This document shows positions 29,551-38,347 of a stretch of DNA of 64,000 nucleotides, in pieces. Positions within the stretch are counted from its first letter, which is position 1. Every line of letters starts with the position of its first letter. The DNA is from Alicyclobacillus fastidiosus (GTDB lineage Bacteria > Bacillota > Bacilli > Alicyclobacillales > Alicyclobacillaceae): NCBI RefSeq assembly GCF_026651875.1, contig NZ_CP104067.1, positions 744,001 through 808,000 of the forward strand, in the 5' to 3' direction. Under the pieces are notes generated by a model. The model did not search any database, was not told where the DNA came from, and was given only the letters and a program-made list of their open reading frames with translations. A program made the position numbers and the translations under genes.

Positions 29551-30753
29551 ATGACGAGCATCGAACCGTGGAAGCGGACATTGTATGTCTTATGGGTAGC
29601 GACGTTTTGCGTTGCCACAGGAACGAGTCTCATCATCCCGTTTCTTCCGTTGTACATAGAGAGCTTGGGCGTGCATTCGGAGACAGGTATCGCGCATTGG
29701 TCCAGTTGGGTGTTCGCCGCACAATTTGTCACATCGTTTGTATTCCAACCGGTTTGGGGTGCGTTTGCGGACAGGCGGGGCCGAAAACTGATGCTCTTGC
29801 GCGCTGGGTTTGGCATGGGGATCATGACCACGCTGATGGGGTTGGTTCACGCGCCGTGGGAACTGCTCTTGTTACGCCTCATCAACGGGGTGTTTTCCGG
29901 ATTTATCGCCATGGCCATCTCGTTGCAAGCGTCCGTTACGCCCCCTGAAAAAACTGGGAGAGCACTCGGGCTGCTGCAAACGGGAAACGTTTCGGGGTCT
30001 TTAATCGGCCCATTGGTCGGGGGGGTATTGGCTGAAACGCTCGGGTATCACGGCGTGTTCTTTTTCACAGGCGCGATGCTCGTGGTCGCCAGCATCGTCG
30101 TCCTCCTGTGCGTGCACGAACGGCCGATGACGGCCAAACAGCGCCAGAAGCAAACCGCGAGTTGGCGCGAGCTCGTCCCTCTGTGGTCTGTGTTCTTGGC
30201 CACCTTCATGACGCAGTTGGCCATGATGTCGATTGAGCCCATCGTCACCATCTTTACGCGGCACATCTACAGCGGTACAGATCTTTCCATCGTGGCAGGA
30301 CTCGTCGTCGCCACGTCGGGTATCGCAAATCTCATCGGGACGCCTACTCTAGGGCGCCTTGGGGACAGGATTGGGCAAAAGAAGGTACTCGTGTTCGCGC
30401 TTGTGTTTGCCGCGCTGTCGTTCATTCCGCAGGCGCTCGCGCACAGTCTCACACTGTTGCTCGTAGGACGTTTTTGTCTAGGGCTATTCCTAGGCGGAAT
30501 GATTCCGTCGTTGCAGGTATTGGTTCGAAAACTTGCGCCCGTAAGCATTCAGGCGACCGCGTTTGGCTGGAACTCGAGTTCCATGTTCCTAGGCAATCTG
30601 GTTGGGCCGCTTCTAGGCGGGACGGTTGCGGCAGCGTACGGCATCCGATCCGTCTTTCTGATCACGATGTTTCTCCTACTTGCAAACGCGGTGTTGGTGA
30701 CGTTGAACCGCACGCTTGCGAAAACGAAACTGCCGTCCAAACCGACCTCGTGA
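29551..30753 (+). CDS. MFS drug-efflux-like transporter
   Basis: A 400-residue, 12-helix major facilitator of the drug:H+ antiporter type. The loop 2-3 motif is GAFADRRGRKLML, its second copy GRLGDRIGQKKVL after helix 8, and helix 5 carries a GNVSGSLIGPLVGGVL motif-C-like stretch. The ATG sits directly after TTAGGAG, tighter spacing than usual, so an internal TTG a few codons on is possible. No regulator or other pump gene adjoins it. The substrate is unknown. Confidence 0.85.
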   Translation: MTSIEPWKRTLYVLWVATFCVATGTSLIIPFLPLYIESLGVHSETGIAHWSSWVFAAQFVTSFVFQPVWGAFADRRGRKLMLLRAGFGMGIMTTLMGLVHAPWELLLLRLINGVFSGFIAMAISLQASVTPPEKTGRALGLLQTGNVSGSLIGPLVGGVLAETLGYHGVFFFTGAMLVVASIVVLLCVHERPMTAKQRQKQTASWRELVPLWSVFLATFMTQLAMMSIEPIVTIFTRHIYSGTDLSIVAGLVVATSGIANLIGTPTLGRLGDRIGQKKVLVFALVFAALSFIPQALAHSLTLLLVGRFCLGLFLGGMIPSLQVLVRKLAPVSIQATAFGWNSSSMFLGNLVGPLLGGTVAAAYGIRSVFLITMFLLLANAVLVTLNRTLAKTKLPSKPTS

Positions 30754-30783
30754 ATCTGTCATCGAATTGTAATATATCCCCCT

Positions 30784-30789
30784 TATAAT
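30784..30789 (+). promoter_or_regulatory. Candidate -10 box
   Basis: A perfect TATAAT lies 213 bases before the zinc-peptidase gene, with no matching -35 that I trust. The long leader (30790-30996) holds no gene that I can support. Confidence 0.35.
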
Positions 30790-30996
30790 GTGGAGGAACG
30801 ATAGTTCCTGAGGTGCTGTTCTGCTGCGAACAGGGCCGACCGTGGTCTATGAATATAGAGGCATTGGTCGCATACATTTATCAGAATATTGCACCTATTT
30901 GTTTTCGGCGTTTCAGGTTTGGGAGCGGTAGTTGGTTGGCAACACTATCAATAAACGCAAGAGGCGTTCTACAGTTTCCAGCGAAGAGGTGCGCGC

Positions 30997-32439
30997 ATGA
31001 AAAAGTCTCCCGACAAAGTCTTTCATCTCTCCATCGCTATCATTGCTATTTTCGTCACGCTCGTATCCTTACTTTCTATGATTTATGAGCGAATTCCCCC
31101 CTCTCTCGGCCAGATATTGAGCGTATCGCGAGTTTGGTCCGCGTTACACGCCAACACCCCATGGCTCGGCGGGACGGCTCAGACGCTCGTCAACAGGTCA
31201 GGCGATGTGCCGGGCGGGGTGGGAACCACCAAAACCGAGACGACGAGGGCTGACCAAGCGCTTCTCGAGAAGGTGAACGTGAAGGCGGTCGGCAAGGGTG
31301 CGACCGCTGAGGATGTCGCCAACGCGAAGCGCCTTTTGAAGCAAATTAATACACCGGAACTCATCCAAAATACGGTCCAACTTCCCCTCAAGCAACCGAT
31401 CACCATAGAACTCATCGGAAATACATCTGCGTACGCGAGTGCGCTCAAATCGCTCGGGTTGAACCCCAGTGAGGCTGCGGGTCTTTCCATGGACACAGGT
31501 GGGTTTACGCAGAACTCCACAATTCTCATTCCGCTCAGTCAGAACAAGGACAACGCCGATCTCGCCAATACCCTCACACACGAGATGACGCATGCAATCT
31601 TCAACCAGAATATCAGTTATCTCCCCAGTTGGATCAATGAAGGCATCGCGGTGACCATGGGCATGACGGGGCAGAAGGTGGTTGAAAATGCGACAGTCTA
31701 TGCGGCTTATGAGCGGCAACTGGCGGAGTCCATCGTCGATGTGGCTGGACAAAACCAACTGCAGCCGCTCGCGGACGACGAATCTGTCATTCTTTCCGGC
31801 AAAACCAGTTACGACTACGAGTTGCAAGACTGGCTGGCCGTGCGCGACCTCATCTTTGAACACGGCGTCGCAGCCATCGACCGCTACTTGTCCCTCATGA
31901 GCCACCACGCGGACGAATCGCAGGCGTTTATCGTCGCGTTCGGTGAGAAGGAGGACGTGTTCAACCAACATCTCACCCATCTTCTAAAGACGGCCGCCGC
32001 GTCGACGGATGAAGGAGCCACCTTCGGACTGACCATTGGGTCACAATTTAAAGGCAGTATCGACTTCCTCCAGCACGGCAAGACAGAGTGGGAGGGTGTC
32101 GAGGCGAAGGCGGGATCGTACCAGATCACGGTTCAACAGGACGGGCGATTGGAGGGGGCGCTACCTGCAGTTGCGCCGATCACCGACGTTGACCCAAGCG
32201 ACGACAACACCCTCTACATTTCCCTGACGCCCAAAGGCGCCCTCACCTGGCAGGGGACGAAGGTGACCGACTGCGGATTTGCGTTTGACGTCCACGACGG
32301 TCTGTACTCCTTTGCGGATGCGTGGGTGAGCTTGGCCAATGGCCAGACGGTCTACCAGTCGACACCGACGCTATTTGGAGTCACCATCACATCCGAATCC
32401 GAGGTCAATTCGAATGACCCCATCGTGAAGTTGTTGTGA
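30997..32439 (+). CDS. Membrane-anchored gluzincin-type metallopeptidase
   Basis: 480 residues. A signal-anchor helix (LSIAIIAIFVTLVSLLSMIY, residues 11-30) puts the rest outside the cell. A Thr/Gly-rich linker follows, then a peptidase domain of the Peptidase_MA kind: zinc motif HEMTH at about 195-199 inside LANTLTHEMTHAIFN, with the third ligand glutamate in SWINEGIAV at about 215. The C-terminal 150 residues look like beta-rich binding modules. RBS GAGGTG precedes the ATG. I can assign the catalytic class, not the substrate. Confidence 0.75.
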   Translation: MKKSPDKVFHLSIAIIAIFVTLVSLLSMIYERIPPSLGQILSVSRVWSALHANTPWLGGTAQTLVNRSGDVPGGVGTTKTETTRADQALLEKVNVKAVGKGATAEDVANAKRLLKQINTPELIQNTVQLPLKQPITIELIGNTSAYASALKSLGLNPSEAAGLSMDTGGFTQNSTILIPLSQNKDNADLANTLTHEMTHAIFNQNISYLPSWINEGIAVTMGMTGQKVVENATVYAAYERQLAESIVDVAGQNQLQPLADDESVILSGKTSYDYELQDWLAVRDLIFEHGVAAIDRYLSLMSHHADESQAFIVAFGEKEDVFNQHLTHLLKTAAASTDEGATFGLTIGSQFKGSIDFLQHGKTEWEGVEAKAGSYQITVQQDGRLEGALPAVAPITDVDPSDDNTLYISLTPKGALTWQGTKVTDCGFAFDVHDGLYSFADAWVSLANGQTVYQSTPTLFGVTITSESEVNSNDPIVKLL

Positions 32440-32542
32440 GAGGGCACGGACATGAGCACGTGCGGTGCAGCGGGATTCCCTACGCCTTGTCCAGACGTGG
32501 TATGATGAAGGATGAAGATTTGGGATAACGGAGGCAAACGCT

Positions 32543-33304
32543 TTGTCCACTCAGTTGCTCGCAGAAGACATGGTCGATGTTCTTGGTGTGCGGTTTCACC
32601 GCGTCACCATGGGGCAGACCGTTGAAAAAATCCTGTATTGGGTTCAGGATGGGAGCCATCACATGGTGGTGACGGCGGGACCGGAGTTTGTCATGCAGTG
32701 TCTCGCGGATGAATCCTTGCAAGAACTCGTCAACTCTGCCGACTTGGTGACGGCGGATGGGATTGGTGTCGTGTGGGCTGCGGCTCGTACGGGGCGGCCG
32801 GTGCCGGAGCGGGTGACCGGGGTTGAGTTGGTCGTGTCGCTGCTGCAGGAGGCGAACGTTCGCAGACAGCCGTTGCGCGTGTTCATTCTCGGTGCAGCGC
32901 AGGCGTCGTTAGAGGCGTGTCTGGATGCCTTGCGGGTGCGGTTTCCGGAGATTGAGTTCGCAGGCAGAAACGGGTACTTCAACGCGCAGGAAGTAGACGA
33001 CGTGGTAGCACAGGTGCGCGACTTCGCGCCAAATCTATTTCTCGTCGGAATGGGACAACCTAGGCAGGAGCGGTTTATTCGGGACGTCCTCGGTCGCCTA
33101 CAGCCCTGTGTCGCGATTGGAGTTGGCGGCTCCATTGATGTATGGGGCGGAACCGTCACACGCGCACCGGCCATCTTTCGGCGACTGAACGTAGAGTGGT
33201 TCTACCGATTAGCGACGCAGCCGAGTCGCTTGCGGCGCCAGATGGCTCTGCCGCGGTTTGCGGTGACCGTGATGCGCGGGGGGCCACGCGGACGTAAACG
33301 GTAG
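32543..33304 (+). CDS. tagA: WecG/TagA/CpsF glycosyltransferase
   Basis: A 253-residue GT26 enzyme that in Bacilli adds N-acetylmannosamine to undecaprenyl-diphospho-GlcNAc, the first committed step of wall teichoic acid linkage. Motifs: VTAGPEFVMQCLADE, SADLVTADGIGVVWA, FILGAAQASLEA, LFLVGMGQPRQERFI, and GVGGSIDVWGGTVTRAP. TTG start behind GGAGG at nine bases. The other tag or tar genes are not in this window. In B. subtilis teichoic acid genes also lie not far from degU. Confidence 0.88.
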   Translation: MSTQLLAEDMVDVLGVRFHRVTMGQTVEKILYWVQDGSHHMVVTAGPEFVMQCLADESLQELVNSADLVTADGIGVVWAAARTGRPVPERVTGVELVVSLLQEANVRRQPLRVFILGAAQASLEACLDALRVRFPEIEFAGRNGYFNAQEVDDVVAQVRDFAPNLFLVGMGQPRQERFIRDVLGRLQPCVAIGVGGSIDVWGGTVTRAPAIFRRLNVEWFYRLATQPSRLRRQMALPRFAVTVMRGGPRGRKR

Positions 33305-33330
33305 AGTCTACGCCTCAGCGATCGATCGGA

Positions 33331-33349
33331 TTCGACAAGCGCTGTCGAA
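33331..33349. promoter_or_regulatory. Perfect palindrome upstream of the metK promoter
   Basis: TTCGACA, five bases, TGTCGAA ends six bases before the -35 of the metK promoter. No T-run follows, so an operator is likelier than a terminator. Confidence 0.45.
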
Positions 33350-33354
33350 AATGA

Positions 33355-33383
33355 TTGACTGAACTTTGCCTTTATACTACTAT
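33355..33383 (+). promoter_or_regulatory. metK promoter
   Basis: TTGACT (33355-33360), 17 bases, TACTAT (33378-33383). The leader of about 88 bases is too short and lacks the conserved elements of an S-box (SAM-I) riboswitch. Confidence 0.7.
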
Positions 33384-33478
33384 ATGTTTGTTTTGCAATC
33401 GGAGAAGCCGTGATGGAACCAGTACCGCCTCGGGCACCTGGAATTCGCGTCGGCTTGAGCTTAAAAGGAGGTACCAGA

Positions 33479-34675
33479 TTGGGGCAAAGACATTTATTTA
33501 CTTCGGAGTCTGTCACGGAAGGGCACCCCGACAAAATTTGTGACCAAATCTCGGATGCAGTACTCGATGAGATTTTGACATACGATCGCAACGCGCGCGT
33601 CGCCTGCGAAACAGTTACGACAACCGGACTTGTTCTTGTGGCGGGGGAAATCACGACGTCATGCTACGTCGACATCCCGAAAATCGTTCGCAAGACCATT
33701 CAGGATATTGGCTACACACGTGCAAAATACGGCTTTGACGCCGAAACGTGTGCGGTGATCACGTCCATCGACGAACAGAGCCCAGATATCGCGCAGGGCG
33801 TAAATCAGGCCTTGGAAGTTCGCGGGCAGTTGACCGACGAGGCGATTGACGAGATCGGTGCCGGAGACCAGGGGCTGATGTTCGGCTTTGCTTGTGACGA
33901 GACGCCGGAACTCATGCCGCTTCCCATCTCTTTGTCGCACCGCCTGTCGCATCGCTTGACGCAAGTGCGCAAGGATGGGACCTTGTCCTATCTGCGCCCG
34001 GACGGCAAGACGCAAGTGACCATCGAGTACGATGGGGACAAGCCAGTGCGCGTGGATACGATTGTCGTATCGACGCAACACGATGAGCAAGTCACGCTCG
34101 AAACTGTTGAGCGGGATGTCAAAGAGCACGTGATTGCGCCTATCGTCCCGAGTGAGTTGCTCGATGAAAAGACCAAGTATCTGATCAACCCGACGGGCCG
34201 CTTTGTCATCGGTGGGCCGCAAGGTGACGCAGGTCTCACCGGTCGCAAAATCATCGTCGACACTTACGGTGGGTACGCTCGCCATGGTGGCGGTGCGTTT
34301 TCCGGCAAGGATCCGACAAAGGTGGACCGAAGCGGTGCATACGCAGCGCGTTACGTCGCGAAGAACGTCGTTGCGGCAGGCCTCGCGCACAAGTGCGAAG
34401 TGCAAGTCGCATACGCCATCGGCGTCGCGCAGCCGGTATCCATCTCGGTGGACACGTACGGTACGGGCCGGATCTCCGACGAGGCGATTGTGCAGATCAT
34501 TCGCGACGAATTCGACCTGCGACCAGCTGCTATCATTCGCGATTTGGACCTACGCCGTCCAATCTACCGCCAAACGGCAGCGTATGGCCACTTTGGTCGC
34601 ACGGACGTCGATCTCCCGTGGGAGCGCACAGACAAGGTCGACATCTTGAAATCGCGTGCGGCGACGTTGAGCTGA
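33479..34675 (+). CDS. metK: S-adenosylmethionine synthase
   Basis: Makes SAM from methionine and ATP. The 398-residue protein carries [20 protein letters not shown] at the start, [35 protein letters not shown] and [22 protein letters not shown] 33479 is preceded by AGGAGG at seven bases; the frame open from 33410 crosses that ribosome site and is not family sequence. It is followed by its own terminator. It supplies the cofactor of the window's two SAM methyltransferases. Confidence 0.96.
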   Translation: MGQRHLFTSESVTEGHPDKICDQISDAVLDEILTYDRNARVACETVTTTGLVLVAGEITTSCYVDIPKIVRKTIQDIGYTRAKYGFDAETCAVITSIDEQSPDIAQGVNQALEVRGQLTDEAIDEIGAGDQGLMFGFACDETPELMPLPISLSHRLSHRLTQVRKDGTLSYLRPDGKTQVTIEYDGDKPVRVDTIVVSTQHDEQVTLETVERDVKEHVIAPIVPSELLDEKTKYLINPTGRFVIGGPQGDAGLTGRKIIVDTYGGYARHGGGAFSGKDPTKVDRSGAYAARYVAKNVVAAGLAHKCEVQVAYAIGVAQPVSISVDTYGTGRISDEAIVQIIRDEFDLRPAAIIRDLDLRRPIYRQTAAYGHFGRTDVDLPWERTDKVDILKSRAATLS

Positions 34676-34771
34676 GATCGAAAAAATATTTTTCTATAAA
34701 ATCTATCGTTTGACCCCCATATGCGTGTTGGGGCCGACGAAACCTATAGCATCACCCTTACCCCATGTTAT

Positions 34772-34807
34772 GCGTTGGTGCCGTTTGGCGCCGACGCTCT
34801 TTTTTTG
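34772..34807 (+). terminator. Terminator after metK
   Basis: Arms GCGTTGGTGCC and GGCGCCGACGC (two G-U pairs), then a T-run of seven or more. Confidence 0.88.
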
Positions 34808-34880
34808 TACGATAAAGGTGATTCCCTGGTATGCTGGAAGGTGAATCGATCGATAGAGAGAACGATACATATAAAGGGGA

Positions 34881-35546
34881 GTGTCGCAACTGGAGCAGAA
34901 ATCGCAGTTATACGTCGCGATTGCGGAGGATAACGACGAGTTCCGGCTCACACTTCGGGATATTATTTCGTATGAACCAGGTATGGTTGTGCCGGCGCTG
35001 TGGAGAAATGGCCGCGAGGTCATCGACAATATCGCAAAGGTCAATCCGGATATCTTGTTACTCGATATTAATATGCCAGTGATGGACGGCGTAGAGACCG
35101 TCCGGGCCCTGCGCGAACGGCAGTGCGACATCAAGATCATTATGCTCACGATGTACGATGACGAAAAGTCGGTTTTGCAGTGCTTGCGTTATGGTGCGTC
35201 GGCGTATTTGGTAAAAGATGGATCAGTAGATGAAATTTTGCATGCGGTCCGCGAAGTGGCCGCTGGGCGTGGTGTGGTGCATCCACAAGTGACGCCAATC
35301 CTGCTCAACGCGGTCGCGCAGTCCGCCCGACTCAACGAAACGTGGAAGGACGTGCTCACCGCCCGCGAGTACGAGGTGCTTCGGGAATTGGCCACGGGCA
35401 AGAGCAATGAGCAGATCTCCGAAACGCTCCACATCTCCGTGAAGACGGCCAAGAACCACGTATCACATATTTTGGCAAAGCTCGGAGTGGCGGACAGGGC
35501 GCAGGCAGTGCTCTATGCCTTGCGCAAGCGCTGGGTGGAGTTGTGA
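34881..35546 (+). CDS. degU: NarL/LuxR-family response regulator, DegU-like
   Basis: A 221-residue regulator: receiver domain with acidic pocket AEDNDE, phosphorylated aspartate in ILLLDINMPVMDG, threonine in IIMLTMYDD, lysine in AYLVKDGS; and a C-terminal LuxR helix-turn-helix (LTAREYEVLRELATGKSNEQ, then SVKTAKNHVSHILAKLG). Its place upstream of comFC, yvyF and flgM matches degU of B. subtilis, which governs competence, exoenzymes and motility. No DegS-like kinase is next to it. The GTG start has AAAGGGG almost abutting it, so the precise start is uncertain. Confidence 0.82.
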   Translation: MSQLEQKSQLYVAIAEDNDEFRLTLRDIISYEPGMVVPALWRNGREVIDNIAKVNPDILLLDINMPVMDGVETVRALRERQCDIKIIMLTMYDDEKSVLQCLRYGASAYLVKDGSVDEILHAVREVAAGRGVVHPQVTPILLNAVAQSARLNETWKDVLTAREYEVLRELATGKSNEQISETLHISVKTAKNHVSHILAKLGVADRAQAVLYALRKRWVEL

Positions 35547-35656
35547 TGGACAAGGTTTAATCTGGCGCACCGTCCGGGTGCCGTCGCACAATTGTACCGT
35601 GTAACCAGTGCCACCCCTGGCCCGTGCAACATATGTTGAGGCAGGGGGTGACGCTC

Positions 35657-36067
35657 GTGTGGGCACTGCTACTGGTTGCGGTATTCGCTGTCTACGGAAC
35701 CCTCGTACTGGTTTGGCAGTTGTGGGCGTGGCTCGTTTTGCATCATGATCAAGGCAAAGTCGTTTACTTTATCGTGTTGACACAAAACGCGGAGCGGGAT
35801 ATTGAGATGGTGCTTCGGCGGGTCCACCACAAGTGCTTGACGCTTGAATACCCGACGCGCGTCTGTGTCATCGACGCAGGTTCGACAGACCTCACGATTC
35901 CGATTGTGGAGCGTATGGCACGCAGAGGTATGCCGCTCGACATCCTCAGTGCACCGACGATGGAAACTGCGTTGGAGACGGCGAGGGAGTACGGGGAAGC
36001 GACGGGAAGCGTGCGATGTATCTATCAATTGAGGCAAGGTCAGGAATTGACGACCATCGTCTGCTGA
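35657..36067 (+). CDS. Short membrane-anchored GT2-like protein
   Basis: A 136-residue protein: one N-terminal transmembrane helix (WALLLVAVFAVYGTLVLVWQ), then a single alpha/beta half-domain resembling the first half of a family 2 glycosyltransferase: VVYFIVLTQNAERDIEMVL, RVCVIDAGSTDLTIPIVE. The DxD-type second half and catalytic base are absent, so it is probably not an enzyme. Start chosen at GTG 35657 behind AGGGGG; in-frame starts at 35624-35648 are possible. It lies 110 bases after degU and ends before a hairpin shared with the opposite-strand regulator. Known relatives not recognised. Confidence 0.6.
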   Translation: MWALLLVAVFAVYGTLVLVWQLWAWLVLHHDQGKVVYFIVLTQNAERDIEMVLRRVHHKCLTLEYPTRVCVIDAGSTDLTIPIVERMARRGMPLDILSAPTMETALETAREYGEATGSVRCIYQLRQGQELTTIVC

Positions 36068-36089
36068 TGCGTCAAGGTGAGTTCAGGCG

Positions 36090-36120
36090 GATGCCCCGCT
36101 CAAATAAAGAGCGGGGCATC
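36090..36120. terminator. Hairpin between convergent genes
   Basis: A perfect 12-base stem, GATGCCCCGCTC with its complement, seven-base loop, and weak T-runs. It separates the GT2-like gene from the HTH-TPR gene. The last five codons and the stop of the HTH-TPR gene lie inside it. Confidence 0.6.
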
Positions 36121-37416
36121 TGTCGTATCCGCGACCATCAGTTGTTCCATTCGTCTACAGTAGTGGAGCACTGACGCGGTTTCGCCCATCTCGCCATACC
36201 ATAGGACGAGCAGTGCGCAGGCGCGCGTGAGGTGCTCACTTGACGCGGAGGGTGGGTAGTCGTCGATCAGTCGCTTCAGTTGCGCGATGCCAGCTTCCCG
36301 GTCGCCGTGGCTGACGGTCAACTGCGCGTCGATAATATTCAATCGCAGTCTGATGTCCTGCAGGTCGTGTTCAGAATGGTGTGCGGACAGGGCCAATAGC
36401 ACGTTGTGCGCTTGCTTGGCGCGGGCGTTTGCGGCGTCTATTTGACCCGACCGAAGCAGTTTTTCGAGTTGTTCGCACTCCGTTTTTAAAAACATATCTG
36501 GGTAGATGGACGTCATGGCGAGTGCGGCTTGTTGCCAAGGGTCGCCGACACTGTTGTCCCCGGAGTCGACCAGGCGCGTCTGCACGACGACGATATGCTC
36601 GACCAGGCGTGAGAACGTGAACATGGTGTTCGCTTTGTCTGCGAGGAGCCTCGACTTCGCCGGATCCGTCGAGATACAGGCGAGGGCCTCCTCGACGAGT
36701 TTGTCGCACACCGCGCGCAAATCTGGGGTACCAGCGGTGAGTGCACGAGCCTCCTGCAGGTAGTTTGGCGCGTGTGGAAACCTGTCGGGATGGGTTTCTG
36801 TCGTCTCGTGTAACTGAAGCATGACTTCCGTCATCAGGACGATGAGGTCCATATTCGTCATCAAATCGCTCTGGAGCAGCACCTGTCCCATCTCGATGGC
36901 ACGGGACCACTCGTGTACCGCGCCGTCCACATTGTTGAGCCCGGCTTCGACGTACCCAGATTCTCTGCACACGTAAAAGAGCAAGCGCTGGTCTTGTGTC
37001 CGATACGCGACTTCGCGCAGGTGCTCGAGTTGGCTCGTGGCCTCGTGGTAGCGGCCAAGCTTGCGGTAGGTCTGCGCCAACGTCAGAATGTATTCCTGGT
37101 GCGTCAATCCCTGCTCTGGAGCCGCTTGGACGGACTCCAGCTGCTCGAGCGCGGCTTTTGCATCGCCCACCGCCGATTGATACATCGCTATCGTCAACTT
37201 GGCGTTGAAAAGGAACTGGTCGTCCATCTCGTTCATAAAATACTCCACGGGCATGCCCAATCGATTCGCCAGCTCCATGAGCAGAGGGTAGGAAGGCTTC
37301 GCTCTATCAGCCTCAATCTGGCTAATCATACTCGGGGTGACGAGGTCCCCGCCGAGATCGGACTGGGTCAGACCTCGTTTGATTCGAATATCTCGGATCT
37401 TTTCTCCGATAGTCAT
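36100..37416 (-). CDS. Second HTH-TPR regulator
   Basis: A 438-residue protein with an XRE helix-turn-helix (IRDIRIKRGLTQSDLGGDLV, TPSMISQIEADRAKPSYPLL) followed by helical repeats to the end, including TLAQTYRKLGRYHEATSQLE, which is a good TPR unit. Same plan as the regulator at 25.8-27.1 kb but clearly diverged. I find no small exported-peptide frame on either side, so its ligand could be a distant peptide, a protein or none. It is divergent from the phoP-like gene 208 bases away. The ATG follows GGGTGATGACCA. Confidence 0.8.
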   Translation of the reverse strand: MTIGEKIRDIRIKRGLTQSDLGGDLVTPSMISQIEADRAKPSYPLLMELANRLGMPVEYFMNEMDDQFLFNAKLTIAMYQSAVGDAKAALEQLESVQAAPEQGLTHQEYILTLAQTYRKLGRYHEATSQLEHLREVAYRTQDQRLLFYVCRESGYVEAGLNNVDGAVHEWSRAIEMGQVLLQSDLMTNMDLIVLMTEVMLQLHETTETHPDRFPHAPNYLQEARALTAGTPDLRAVCDKLVEEALACISTDPAKSRLLADKANTMFTFSRLVEHIVVVQTRLVDSGDNSVGDPWQQAALAMTSIYPDMFLKTECEQLEKLLRSGQIDAANARAKQAHNVLLALSAHHSEHDLQDIRLRLNIIDAQLTVSHGDREAGIAQLKRLIDDYPPSASSEHLTRACALLVLWYGEMGETASVLHYCRRMEQLMVADTTDAPLFI

Positions 37417-37550
37417 TGGTCATCACCCAATTCAGACAAGTTCTCCGTCCATGTTCACATAGAGGAAGCGTTTTGACAAGACTTCGAATTATCCGAAAGC
37501 GGTGTCAAGTAATTGGCAGCCGATGGCGTAGACTACCTGGGAAGAATCTT

Positions 37551-37592
37551 TACAAAAACTAGACTAGAACCTAATCTCGCCTCTGGGTACAA
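37551..37592 (+). promoter_or_regulatory. Promoter of the phoP-phoR-like operon
   Basis: An extended -10 with TACAAT ends just before 37593. TTTACA near 37551, with a loosely related hexamer TAGACT eleven bases on, recalls a Pho-box and could allow autoregulation, but the match is weak. Confidence 0.35.
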
Positions 37593-37624
37593 TACGCATA
37601 GGAACTGTTATTGGAGGGACTGCG

Positions 37625-38347
37625 TTGCCTAATGTCCTGATTGTTGATGATGAAGAATCGATTCGCACGCTGGTCGAATACAATTTCCAACGTTCGGGCT
37701 TCGATGTGGAAGCCGTCGGTGATGGGAAAGTGGCCTACGACATCCTGCGCGCACGGGCCGACAAATTTGATTTGGTCGTTCTCGACCTAATGCTCCCCGG
37801 CATGGACGGGATGGAGGTCTGTCGCCGGCTGCGGCAGGAAAACGTCTCGGTGCCGATCATCCTATTGACTGCGCGGGACGAGGAGGTTGACCTCGTCTTA
37901 GGGCTCGAACTGGGCGCTGACGACTACGTCACCAAGCCGTTTAGCCCGCGTGAGTTGGTCGCGCGCGCGCGCGCAGTGCTTCGCCGAAGTGAAGCGGTGG
38001 AACCGGAGTCAAAGCCGGCGGCATTGCAGTCGAAGGTCTTAAAGTCCGGCAACATCGCGCTCGACGTGTCCCGCCACGAGGTGCGAGTGAACGGCGAGAT
38101 CTTGGAATTTACGCCCAAGGAATTTGAACTCTTACAGTATTTTATGGAAAATCCTGAGCACGTGTTGTCGCGGGATCAACTCCTCGACAGGGTCTGGGGG
38201 TACAGCAGCGCCACAGATACGCGCATCGTCGACGTTCACGTGTCGCACCTGCGCGAGAAGATTGAGCGCAACTCCAAAAATCCGATGTACATTCGAACCG
38301 TTCGCGGCATTGGCTACAAATTCTCGGACGCGACGAGCACGTCATGA
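37625..38347 (+). CDS. phoP: OmpR-family response regulator, PhoP-like
   Basis: 240 residues: receiver with IVDDEES, phosphorylated aspartate in LVVLDLMLPGMDG, threonine in ILLTARDEE, lysine in DDYVTKPFSPREL; then a winged helix (LEFTPKEFELLQYFMENPEH, VDVHVSHLREKIE, IRTVRGIGYKF). Closest by eye to PhoP/WalR. TTG 37625 follows GGAGG. It overlaps the kinase gene by four bases (ATGA), so the two are translationally coupled. The phosphate-sensing role is inferred from the family only; no pst genes are in this window. Confidence 0.85.
   Translation: MPNVLIVDDEESIRTLVEYNFQRSGFDVEAVGDGKVAYDILRARADKFDLVVLDLMLPGMDGMEVCRRLRQENVSVPIILLTARDEEVDLVLGLELGADDYVTKPFSPRELVARARAVLRRSEAVEPESKPAALQSKVLKSGNIALDVSRHEVRVNGEILEFTPKEFELLQYFMENPEHVLSRDQLLDRVWGYSSATDTRIVDVHVSHLREKIERNSKNPMYIRTVRGIGYKFSDATSTS

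Noticed and set aside
33305-33478. SAM riboswitch upstream of metK
   Set aside because: The leader is about 88 bases with no S-box-like conserved core or kink-turn pattern.
37417-37624. Peptide gene partner of the second HTH-TPR regulator
   Set aside because: No frame in the gap has both a ribosome site and a hydrophobic export segment.
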